From Christensenella sp. UBA3798 (GTDB lineage: Bacteria > Bacillota > Clostridia > Christensenellales > CAG-1252): DNA of 20,887 nucleotides. Positions 7,455-14,127 of the stretch are shown piece by piece. Both the position numbers and the translations under genes were made by a program. The notes below the pieces were generated by a model, which was given only the letters and a program-made list of their open reading frames with translations, searched no databases and had not been told where the DNA came from. The stretch covers positions 1 to 20,887 of the forward strand of contig DFEQ01000039.1 in the NCBI GenBank assembly GCA_002368735.1, written 5' to 3'. Position 1 is the first letter of the stretch. Every line of letters starts with the position of its first letter.

Positions 7455-9992
7455 ATGAAACTGCTTTTATTGGATAGTAATAGCCTTATCAATCGCGCAT
7501 TTTACGCGCTTCCGACCCTTCAGGATCGGAGTGGGCGGTATACGGGCGCACTCTTTGGCTTCGTGTCGATGCTGTCGAAGTTGATCAAGAGTGAAAAGCC
7601 GACGCATATCGTCGCGGCGTTCGACGTGCATCAACCCACGTTTCGTCACTTAAAATACGACGGATATAAGGCAAAGCGCCATCCGATGCCCGAAGAGCTC
7701 AAGGCGCAGGTGCCTGCGATGAAAGAGCTTTTGAGTGCGATGGGGATCGCCGTCGTGGAGCTTCCGGGCTTCGAGGCGGACGATATTATCGGAACCCTTG
7801 CCGCGAGGAGCGAGATGCCCACCGTAGTGGTCAGCGGAGATAAGGACGTACTGCAGCTCGTTTCGGACAAAACGACCGTCTTGCATACGAAAAAAGGCAT
7901 TACCGACGTCATACGCTATACTCCCGATACCTTGCGGGAAGAAGGTCTCACGCCGCAGGGCATCATTGAACTCAAGTCGCTGATGGGCGACCATTCGGAT
8001 AATATCCCCGGTGTCCCCGGCGTGGGTGAAAAGACCGCGCTCGACCTCGTTGCTCGCTACGGCACCATCGCCAATTTGTATGAGCACATCGATGAAATAA
8101 AGGGAAAATTGCAGGAAAAGCTCATAAACGGGCGTGAAAGCGCGGAGTTTTCGCATTGGCTGGCTACCATCGTGCTCGACGCCCCTCTCGATAGCGGCGA
8201 TTTTTCCAAGTATCGCTTCTCGGAAGTTTTGCCTTATCGCGCTAAGAGGCTGATGGAGGGGTACGATTTCCGCAAATTGATAGACCGATTTACCTTCGGC
8301 GAACCCGTTGCGGAGGAGGAAACACCTCGCACCGTTGAAACTCGCGAGCTCAAGACCCTTGAAGAATTGAAGAACTTCCTGTGCGATTGCTTTAAAAAAG
8401 GCTCGCTTGCCTATTACGTAGCGGAGGACCGCTTCGAGCTGGCGTATGATGAGGACGTGAATGCCGTGATTCGGTGTTCATACGACCTTTTCGGCGAATA
8501 TCCTTCTTACGATGATATCTTACAGACCATCAAGCGCGTCGTCCGTGCGGGTGGCATTGATATCACTGTTTTTGATCTAAAAAATCAGTATCGACTGTTT
8601 GATTTGTCCGTTGAAGAGGTCTTTAGTGCTGAAGACGTGATGTTGATGGGCTATATCGGCGATTGCGGGAACTACTACGAGACCCCCGAGGCGCTTCTCC
8701 GAAGATACGAAATAGAGGATGATTTCATTGCGGCGGGGCTCATGCGCGCCAAAAGGCTGCTTATCAAAAAGATGATACAGTCCAATTCGCTCAAAGTGTA
8801 TCGCGAGATAGAGCTTCCCCTCGTTCCCGTGCTTTACGACATGGAAAAGACGGGATTTAGGGTCGACAGGAGCACTCTCGACACCCTTTCCGAGCGTTAT
8901 TCGTCCGAACTCGCTTGCGTGCGTGACAAGATATACGCTTTAGCGGGGCGGGAATTCAATATTAATTCGCCCAAACAACTCTCCGAGGTGTTATTTGACG
9001 ATCTTAAATTGCCCGCAGGTAAGAAAAAGAGCACAAGCGCCGACATCCTCGGCGAAATAGAAGATCTGCACCCCATCGTTTCGGAGATATTGAGATACAG
9101 ACAGCTCTCTAAACTGCTTTCGACCTATCTCATCGCAATGAAATCCATGATAGATGCCAAAGGGCGTATCCATACTGTATTCAATCAGGCGCTGACGACG
9201 ACGGGAAGGCTCTCTTCTTCCGAGCCGAACTTGCAAAATATCCCTGTGCGCGAGACGGAAGGGCGTGAAATACGCGCCGCTTTTATCCCCGATGAAGGTA
9301 ATCAGCTTATCTCCGCCGATTATTCGCAGATAGAATTGCGTCTTCTTGCCGATTTTTCGGGGGATGAAGGTCTTATCGACTCTTTCCGAAAGGGGGAGGA
9401 TATCCATGCCGCCACCGCAGCAAAGATATTCGGCGTGCCCGAAAGCGAAGTTACCTCAAAGATGCGCCGTGACGCAAAGGCGGTCAACTTCGGCATCATT
9501 TACGGCATCAGTGATTTCGGGCTCTCTCGCAACGTCGGATGTACAGTTAGCGAAGCGCACGACTTTATCGCAAAATACTTGGATACTTACCCCAAAATAC
9601 GCGATTATATGAAGAGTTCCGTTGATTTTGCCAAAGAACACGGCTACGTAGCGACGAAAATGGGGCGCATCCGCTCGCTTCCCGAAATCAATAGTTCCAA
9701 TTATAACGTAAGGAGCTTCGGGGAACGTGCCGCGCTCAATATGCCTTTGCAGGGTACGGCTGCCGACATCATCAAGTTAGCGATGATAGGGGTGTATCGC
9801 GCTCTTAAGGCGGAAAAACTATCGGCAAAGGTCATTTTACAGGTACACGATGAACTCATCCTTGATTGTCCCGTTGTTGAAGTAGAGCAGGTAAAGTCTA
9901 TTTTGCGTCGTGAAATGGAGAACGTCGTCCCTCTTGCCGTACCTCTGATGGTGAATATTTCTTGCGGCTACACCTGGAAGGAGGCAAAATGA
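7455..9992 (+). CDS. polA: DNA polymerase I with degenerate 3'-5' exonuclease domain
   Basis: Family A polymerase for Okazaki-fragment processing and repair, 845 residues. Residues 1-285 are the 5' nuclease/FEN domain (LLLDSNSLINRAFYAL, FEADDIIGTLA at 106-116, SGDKDVLQLV, GDHSDNIPGVPGVGEKTA). Residues 295-435 correspond to the proofreading domain but the metal-binding acidic residues are not seen: the DxE strand reads AYYVAED and the NLKYD region reads DLKNQY, so it is probably inactive, as in many Bacillota. Residues 440-845 are the polymerase: motif A ADYSQIELR (D622), O-helix RRDAKAVNFGIIYG (K675, F679, Y683), motif C QVHDE (797-800). The stop overlaps coaE. The start sits six bases after a -10. 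Confidence 0.97.
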   Translation: MKLLLLDSNSLINRAFYALPTLQDRSGRYTGALFGFVSMLSKLIKSEKPTHIVAAFDVHQPTFRHLKYDGYKAKRHPMPEELKAQVPAMKELLSAMGIAVVELPGFEADDIIGTLAARSEMPTVVVSGDKDVLQLVSDKTTVLHTKKGITDVIRYTPDTLREEGLTPQGIIELKSLMGDHSDNIPGVPGVGEKTALDLVARYGTIANLYEHIDEIKGKLQEKLINGRESAEFSHWLATIVLDAPLDSGDFSKYRFSEVLPYRAKRLMEGYDFRKLIDRFTFGEPVAEEETPRTVETRELKTLEELKNFLCDCFKKGSLAYYVAEDRFELAYDEDVNAVIRCSYDLFGEYPSYDDILQTIKRVVRAGGIDITVFDLKNQYRLFDLSVEEVFSAEDVMLMGYIGDCGNYYETPEALLRRYEIEDDFIAAGLMRAKRLLIKKMIQSNSLKVYREIELPLVPVLYDMEKTGFRVDRSTLDTLSERYSSELACVRDKIYALAGREFNINSPKQLSEVLFDDLKLPAGKKKSTSADILGEIEDLHPIVSEILRYRQLSKLLSTYLIAMKSMIDAKGRIHTVFNQALTTTGRLSSSEPNLQNIPVRETEGREIRAAFIPDEGNQLISADYSQIELRLLADFSGDEGLIDSFRKGEDIHAATAAKIFGVPESEVTSKMRRDAKAVNFGIIYGISDFGLSRNVGCTVSEAHDFIAKYLDTYPKIRDYMKSSVDFAKEHGYVATKMGRIRSLPEINSSNYNVRSFGERAALNMPLQGTAADIIKLAMIGVYRALKAEKLSAKVILQVHDELILDCPVVEVEQVKSILRREMENVVPLAVPLMVNISCGYTWKEAK
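9979..9984 (+). promoter_or_regulatory. Shine-Dalgarno site for coaE
   Basis: AGGAGG at the end of polA is seven bases before ATG 9992 and four before ATG 9989. The spacing favours 9992 slightly; the two starts differ by one Met. Confidence 0.75.
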
Positions 9993-10561
9993 TGCGGGTT
10001 GCCATCTCGGGCGGCATCGGTAGCGGAAAAAGCCAGGTTACCAAGATATTGCGCGCTCTCGGCGCCTGCGTTGTGGTCGCGGACGAGGTGAATGCGGGGC
10101 TGCTTTGCGACAAAGAGTATATCGACCTCATCGAGAATACTTTTCCCACCGTTGTCCATAATAAGGTCATCAATAAAAAGGAGCTTGCCGACCTCGTCTA
10201 TAACGATGAAAGTAAACGGGCACTTTTGATGAGTATAGCCCATCCTCGCATTTTTGAAAGAATGTTTTCGGCTTATCCGGAGGAGAAGGTCGTTTTCTAT
10301 GAGATACCGCTCTTGTCAAAGACCGACGTTTCTTTCGATATCGTTTGGTTCGTCTATTCCGATAGAACCCTTCGCCTTCGTCGTATCGCAGAGCGTGATA
10401 ACGTTTCCAAGGAGAGGGCTGCCCGTGTGATGTCGCTCCAAAGGGAAGAGGACTTGCTCCGCGAAAAAGCCGACGTCGTCATAGATAATAGTGGCACGAT
10501 CGACGACCTGTGTCAAACTGTAAAAGCGCTTTATTATTCTATTTTAGAGCAACTTTCGTAA
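9992..10561 (+). CDS. coaE: Dephospho-CoA kinase
   Basis: CoaE phosphorylates the 3'-OH of dephospho-CoA in the last step of CoA synthesis. The 189-residue protein begins with the P-loop GGIGSGKS (residues 7-14), followed by VVADEVN near the usual DAD position, AHPRIFERM, FYEIPLL and the lid RIAERDNVSKERAARVMSLQ. The C-terminal VVIDNSGTIDDL is typical. The start overlaps the polA stop (ATG 9989 is the alternative, adding one Met). The gene's last 52 bases overlap the transglycosylase start. The polA-coaE-transglycosylase order recurs in Clostridia. Confidence 0.95.
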   Translation: MRVAISGGIGSGKSQVTKILRALGACVVVADEVNAGLLCDKEYIDLIENTFPTVVHNKVINKKELADLVYNDESKRALLMSIAHPRIFERMFSAYPEEKVVFYEIPLLSKTDVSFDIVWFVYSDRTLRLRRIAERDNVSKERAARVMSLQREEDLLREKADVVIDNSGTIDDLCQTVKALYYSILEQLS

Positions 10562-11064
10562 TAATTACAGCAATTTTCCTTATAATTCCAATATCTTCTT
10601 GCGATATCGGTGCCAGGAAGTATGCCGATGTTATTTGTAATTATTCGCACGAATACAACGTAGAACCCGCCCTTGTATTTGCCATTATCGAGACGGAAAG
10701 CCACTTTAACTCACGTGCCGTTTCATCCGTGGGTGCCATCGGGATCATGCAGATAATGCCGCAAACGGGGGACTGGATAGCAACTTCTTTATCGATCAAA
10801 TCATTTAACGATGATATGCTGTTTGACCCTGAATTAAATATTCGTTTCGGGACGTGGTATCTCGCCTACCTGACGACTGTTTTTGATGAAAAATGGCAAA
10901 TCATTTGCGCTTATAATGCGGGGGAAGGCTCGGTAAGAAGGTGGATAGAGGAATTGTCCGTCACGCGTGACGGTATTCCTATCCGCGAGACTGCGGCATA
11001 TTTGACGAAAGTCGAGAGGGCGCAATCACGTTTTCGCAGGAAAAAATATGCCTCTTTTGATTGA
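10510..11064 (+). CDS. Lytic transglycosylase, SLT domain, predicted lipoprotein
   Basis: A 184-residue Slt-family lytic murein transglycosylase that cleaves the MurNAc-GlcNAc bond of peptidoglycan. The N-terminus (residues 8-28) is hydrophobic and ends in a lipobox-like PISSC (C31), so the enzyme is probably lipid-anchored outside the membrane. Motif I is ETESHFNSRAVSSVGAIG with catalytic E63, then IMQIMPQTG (79-87) and the late AYNAGEGSVRRW (134-145). GTG 10510 is the only usable start that keeps the signal sequence; it has no clear SD and overlaps the end of coaE by 52 bases, so coupled translation is likely. Its stop lies in the tRNA promoter region. Confidence 0.9.
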   Translation: MSNCKSALLFYFRATFVIITAIFLIIPISSCDIGARKYADVICNYSHEYNVEPALVFAIIETESHFNSRAVSSVGAIGIMQIMPQTGDWIATSLSIKSFNDDMLFDPELNIRFGTWYLAYLTTVFDEKWQIICAYNAGEGSVRRWIEELSVTRDGIPIRETAAYLTKVERAQSRFRRKKYASFD

Positions 11065-11066
11065 CT

Positions 11067-11094
11067 TTGACCTCTATTCCTATTAAAATATAAA
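11067..11094 (+). promoter_or_regulatory. Promoter of the tRNA-Leu gene
   Basis: TTGACC (11067-11072), a 16-base spacer and TATAAA (11089-11094) end seven bases before the mature tRNA 5' end. A second -35-like TTGACT (11061-11066) overlaps the transglycosylase stop. Transcription would start at or next to the tRNA. Confidence 0.7.
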
Positions 11095-11101
11095 AACGTA
11101 A

Positions 11102-11188
11102 GCGGAAATGGCGGAATTGGCAGACGCGCAAGATTCAGGTTCTTGTGGTAGCAATACTGTGTGGGTTCAAGTCCCGTTTTCCGCACCA
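11102..11188 (+). tRNA. tRNA-Leu, anticodon CAG
   Basis: An 87-base class II tRNA. Acceptor strands GCGGAAA and TTTCCGC pair fully, with discriminator A and an encoded CCA. The anticodon stem CAAGA/TCTTG encloses TTCAGGT, giving anticodon CAG at 11136-11138, which reads CUG. A long variable arm and a TTCAAGT T-loop follow, as expected for leucine tRNA. Own promoter upstream; terminator immediately downstream. Confidence 0.97.
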
Positions 11189-11215
11189 AGGCACTTTTTT
11201 TAAAGTGCCTTTTTT
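11188..11215 (+). terminator. Rho-independent terminator of tRNA-Leu
   Basis: A perfect 10-bp stem AAGGCACTTT / AAAGTGCCTT with a TTTT loop and a T-run begins at the last base of the encoded CCA. It shares the 8-mer AAGTGCCT and its complement with the efp terminator, in the opposite order. Confidence 0.92.
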
Positions 11216-11257
11216 AACTGAAACCACACTTTTTGATAAAAAAAGAGGCGTAAACGT

Positions 11258-11968
11258 ATGGATAATACGAAATATAAGGATAAATTCTTCTCCATTATGG
11301 GGGACTCGATCAGCACTTACGAAGGGATCAGTCCCTCTTGGTATAATACCTTTTACACAGCTGAAAGGAAGTGTGAGGCGGACCTTTTGTCCCCTGACGA
11401 TACTTGGTGGGGCATCGTTATCAATGCTTTAGGTGGCAAACTGCTCGTAAATAACGCTTGGTCTGGTAGCCTCGTCAGCAAACTCCCCCAATGCGAGATA
11501 GAATCATACGGCGCCAGCGACGAACGCACGGCTTTTCTTGGTGAAAACGGCACCGCCCCCGACGTGGTAATGGTGTATATCGGCACCAACGATTGGGGGT
11601 GGAATATGCCCATTGACCCCGAAGATGGGCAGGAAGAGGACCTAAGCGTATTCAAGACTGCCTATCGTATGATGCTTCGCAAGATCCGACGCAATTATCC
11701 AAGTGCGGAAATATGGTGCTTTACTCTAACGAACAGCGACAGGATGTCGGACTCGGGCTTTTCGCTTCCTTTTACCAAGGATGGACGCCCCTTGACCGAA
11801 TACTGCCGTGCTATACGTGAATGCGCGGCGCAAGAAGGGTGCAGGTTAGTGGATATCTATCGAGCCGCGCCGGGCTATGAATCTATGGATGATCTTCATC
11901 CCGACAAGCAGGGGATGGCGACCCTTGCCGGATACGTACTTGAGGAGCTAGCACGGTTTTCGGATTGA
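11258..11968 (+). CDS. SGNH/GDSL-type hydrolase
   Basis: A 236-residue SGNH-fold esterase/lipase-like hydrolase. Block I is MGDSIS with nucleophile S17; block II Gly is in AWSGS (G70); block III is YIGTNDW with N111; block V is DDLHPDKQGM, giving the D211-x-x-H214 dyad. No signal peptide or membrane segment is seen, so it should act in the cytoplasm. The substrate (acyl ester, deacetylation, or other) cannot be told. It has an SD-like AGAGG (11244-11248) nine bases before the ATG and no convincing promoter; it may depend on read-through of the tRNA terminator or a weak promoter in the 42-base gap. Confidence 0.88.
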   Translation: MDNTKYKDKFFSIMGDSISTYEGISPSWYNTFYTAERKCEADLLSPDDTWWGIVINALGGKLLVNNAWSGSLVSKLPQCEIESYGASDERTAFLGENGTAPDVVMVYIGTNDWGWNMPIDPEDGQEEDLSVFKTAYRMMLRKIRRNYPSAEIWCFTLTNSDRMSDSGFSLPFTKDGRPLTEYCRAIRECAAQEGCRLVDIYRAAPGYESMDDLHPDKQGMATLAGYVLEELARFSD

Positions 11969-11992
11969 AATTGGCGCCGAACACTTAGAAAG

Positions 11993-12021
11993 TTGCTCTT
12001 TTTTCACTTTTCATATATAAT
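11993..12021 (+). promoter_or_regulatory. Promoter of the HAD gene, predicted leaderless start
   Basis: TTGCTC (11993-11998, weak), a 17-base spacer and perfect TATAAT (12016-12021) precede ATG 12028 by six bases (AAATAT). No SD is present. This is the same geometry as at pepP and polA. Confidence 0.7.
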
Positions 12022-12027
12022 AAATAT

Positions 12028-12714
12028 ATGATCAAAACGATTTTTCTCGATTTGGACGATACTATCTTTGATTTTAAGGCTTGTGAAAAACAGGCGCTTT
12101 CCGCCGCGCTTGCTTCCAAAGGTCTTGTGTTTACCGAAGCGGATCTGTCTTCGTACAGCAAAATAAACGACGATATGTGGAAAGCACTTGAAAGGGGAGA
12201 GATCACCCGCGAAGTATTGCGCGTCAAAAGGTTCGAAGTATTTTTGAGCCGTTTTTCTACCCCCGTTGCCCCCGAATCCTTTGCGAATATTTATATGGAC
12301 GCCCTTGCCAAAACAAACGTGCTGATCAAGGGTGCAAGAGAGTTATTATCCTATTTATCCGAACATTACGAACTTTATGCCGTGACCAACGGATACGAGT
12401 ATACCCAAAATGGTCGTATCAAGAGCGCGGATATCGGTAAGTATTTCAAGCGTATTTTTATCTCGCAGTGTGTGGGCACCGTTAAACCGAAAAAGGAGTT
12501 TTTCGACTATTGTGCGAGCGCCATTTTGGGCTTTGACGTCAAGGCTACCGTCCTCATCGGCGACAGTCCGACCTCGGACATCTTGGGCGGAAATGCGTAT
12601 GGACTCACGACTATCCGATATAATCCTATGCATTTACCCAACCCGGAAAACGCTATCCCAGAGCGGGAAGTGTACTCGCTTGATGAGATCCCGCCGCTCC
12701 TTGCTTCGCTATGA
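12028..12714 (+). CDS. HAD-superfamily phosphatase, YjjG/YfnB-like nucleotidase
   Basis: A 228-residue HAD hydrolase with an alpha-helical cap (residues about 17-95). Motif I is FLDLDDT (nucleophile D8, acid D10), motif II is AVTNGYE (T120), motif III is K153 in KPKKEFF, and motif IV is IGDSPTSDILGG (D179, D184). The motif II and IV wording resembles the YjjG/YfnB group, whose members dephosphorylate nucleoside 5'-monophosphates, including non-canonical pyrimidines. The exact substrate is inferred only. It appears monocistronic, with its own promoter directly abutting the ATG. Confidence 0.9.
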   Translation: MIKTIFLDLDDTIFDFKACEKQALSAALASKGLVFTEADLSSYSKINDDMWKALERGEITREVLRVKRFEVFLSRFSTPVAPESFANIYMDALAKTNVLIKGARELLSYLSEHYELYAVTNGYEYTQNGRIKSADIGKYFKRIFISQCVGTVKPKKEFFDYCASAILGFDVKATVLIGDSPTSDILGGNAYGLTTIRYNPMHLPNPENAIPEREVYSLDEIPPLLASL

Positions 12715-12751
12715 CCCTTCCGGAGCGGTTGTCAATAAATGAAATATTTAT

Positions 12752-12779
12752 TTGCATTTTTTGTAAAATGTGATAATAT
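12752..12779 (+). promoter_or_regulatory. Candidate promoter of the YiiX-like gene
   Basis: TTGCAT (12752-12757), a 16-base spacer and TAATAT (12774-12779) lie eight bases before ATG 12788; an alternative -10 is GATAAT at 12772-12777 with an upstream TG. A 7-bp inverted repeat AATAAAT/ATTTATT (12734-12740 and 12746-12752) abuts the -35. No SD precedes the ATG. Confidence 0.5.
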
Positions 12780-12787
12780 GGATTAAA

Positions 12788-13348
12788 ATGAAAAAGATCT
12801 ATTTGATCATGACGCATACTGGGACCACGATCTCGCAATTGATCAGACGCCATACCGGTAATACCTACAATCACATCTCCATCGCCCTCCACGAGGACCT
12901 TGAGGAAATGTACTCTTTCGGTCGCTTGCATCCTTATATCTTTTTCATCGGTGGCTTCGTGATAGAAAACCCACGGAAGGGCACCTTCAAGCGCTTTCAT
13001 AAGACCATCGCCAAGGTCCTCGAAGTGCCTGTAAGCGACGAGTCCTATGCCATCATCGAAACCTATATCCGTCAGTTTATTTCGGATAAAAAGACTTTCG
13101 GGTATAATTTTCTCGGCATTTTAAAGGCGAGAAACAACGTGGACTATCAAAAGTCCTATCGCAAGTTTTATTGCAGTCAATTCGTCAATTATCTTCTCGT
13201 CTGCGCGCACGTTATCCCCGAGCATTATTTCGGCAACGTAGTGACGCCCGAGTCCTTTTGCTCTTTGGAGAACGCCACCGTGCACTACGAAGGGCTTCTT
13301 CGCGACTACGATCAGCGAATTTTTGAATCCAAAAACCTCTTGGATTAG
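12788..13348 (+). CDS. YiiX/YebB-like permuted NlpC/P60 cysteine hydrolase
   Basis: A 186-residue protein with the circularly permuted papain-like pattern of the YiiX/YebB group. The expected His is H29 (YNHISIAL) and the nucleophile is C129 (FYCSQFVNYLL); both blocks are spaced as in the family. GTTISQLIRRHTGNTYNH at the N-terminus is typical. No signal peptide is seen. Relatives are predicted amidases or peptidases acting on amide or lipid-amide bonds, but most are uncharacterised, so no substrate is assigned. The start ATG 12788 is preferred over the in-frame GTG at 12770, which lies within the predicted promoter. Neither has an SD. Confidence 0.75.
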   Translation: MKKIYLIMTHTGTTISQLIRRHTGNTYNHISIALHEDLEEMYSFGRLHPYIFFIGGFVIENPRKGTFKRFHKTIAKVLEVPVSDESYAIIETYIRQFISDKKTFGYNFLGILKARNNVDYQKSYRKFYCSQFVNYLLVCAHVIPEHYFGNVVTPESFCSLENATVHYEGLLRDYDQRIFESKNLLD

Positions 13349-13370
13349 TAACTTTTTCGTCAATTTATCA

Positions 13371-13376
13371 TATAAA
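13371..13376 (+). promoter_or_regulatory. -10 element of yunB, predicted leaderless start
   Basis: TATAAA (13371-13376) is five bases before ATG 13382, in a 33-base gap. No good -35 is seen at the right distance. No SD is present. Confidence 0.55.
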
Positions 13377-13381
13377 TCATT

Positions 13382-14032
13382 ATGAAAAGCAAGAAGTTCG
13401 GGCGACTCCTCCTGATCGTTTTTCTTGTAGCGGCGATAGGTGTCGGCGCCTTTCTTTTGTCCTGTCAAAGCAACGTTAAACCCGTTGTATTTACTTATTG
13501 CGACGCCTTGATCGCCTCACTTGGTATGGAGGCTATCAATAAAAGCAGCGCTGACGTAGTATCTCTTTATGAATATTCCGATTTTATCGAGATAGCGCGG
13601 GATGAGAAGGGGAGTATCCTATATTTGGGTACGAATACGCCGATGGTCAACGGTTTTACGAGGAGTCTGGCACTTCGTTGCGAGAATGCACTGAACGCTA
13701 TCGGAAAACAAACCGCCGTTATTCCGACGGGCGCTTTTACGGGCTCGGCACTGATGTCCAATTCCGGACCGAAAGTAGAGGTGGATATCACCTTCTTTTC
13801 CACCGTTAATTGTGATTTCGTCACTTGTTTTGAAAACGTAGGCATCAATCAAACACGTCACAGTATATACGCCAAGATAGACGTACTCTTTAATACCGTC
13901 CTGCCCATTGCCGAGCACGAGATATCGCTCACCAATAACGTTCTCATTGCGGAAAACGTCATCATCGGGGAGATACCCGGCGTATACATATCCGGCGAGA
14001 GCTCCACGAGTTATTTGGACCTTATTCCGTAG
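13382..14032 (+). CDS. yunB: YunB-type sporulation protein
   Basis: A 216-residue protein matching the YunB sporulation family, whose B. subtilis member is made in the mother cell under sigma-E and is needed for efficient spore formation; its biochemical role is unknown. Residues 8-27 form one membrane segment; it ends in LLSC, which could also be a lipobox (C28). Family blocks seen are VIPTGAFTGS (113-122), SGPKVEVDI (128-136), GINQTRHSIY (154-163) and ENVIIGEIPGVY (191-202). It stands alone rather than in a sporulation operon. Its presence points to a spore-forming lineage, or to retention of such genes. Confidence 0.85.
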   Translation: MKSKKFGRLLLIVFLVAAIGVGAFLLSCQSNVKPVVFTYCDALIASLGMEAINKSSADVVSLYEYSDFIEIARDEKGSILYLGTNTPMVNGFTRSLALRCENALNAIGKQTAVIPTGAFTGSALMSNSGPKVEVDITFFSTVNCDFVTCFENVGINQTRHSIYAKIDVLFNTVLPIAEHEISLTNNVLIAENVIIGEIPGVYISGESSTSYLDLIP

Positions 14033-14066
14033 CGCATTTTACTATTCAAAAAGTAACGCTCATTTC

Positions 14067-14106
14067 TTGACACTTATTTATATAAGTGATAATCTTTTAC
14101 TATAAT
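14067..14106 (+). promoter_or_regulatory. pheST promoter region with inverted repeat
   Basis: TTGACA (14067-14072) is followed by a perfect 7-bp inverted repeat, CACTTAT-TTAT-ATAAGTG (14071-14088), then GATAAT (14088-14093) or TAATCT (14090-14095) as -10 choices. A separate perfect TATAAT lies at 14101-14106 with a poor -35. The leader would be about 15-35 bases, too short for a T-box. Confidence 0.6.
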
Positions 14107-14117
14107 TCTTTTTTAAC

Positions 14118-14122
14118 GGGAG
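14118..14122 (+). promoter_or_regulatory. Shine-Dalgarno site deciding the pheS start
   Basis: GGGAG five bases before ATG 14128 supports that start. The in-frame GTG at 14086 lies within the promoter and would add 14 residues outside the usual PheS N-terminus. Confidence 0.75.
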
Positions 14123-14127
14123 TCGTT

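Noticed and set aside
14033..14127. T-box or attenuator upstream of pheS
   Set aside because: Too short, no T-box consensus, no Phe-rich leader peptide and no terminator hairpin.
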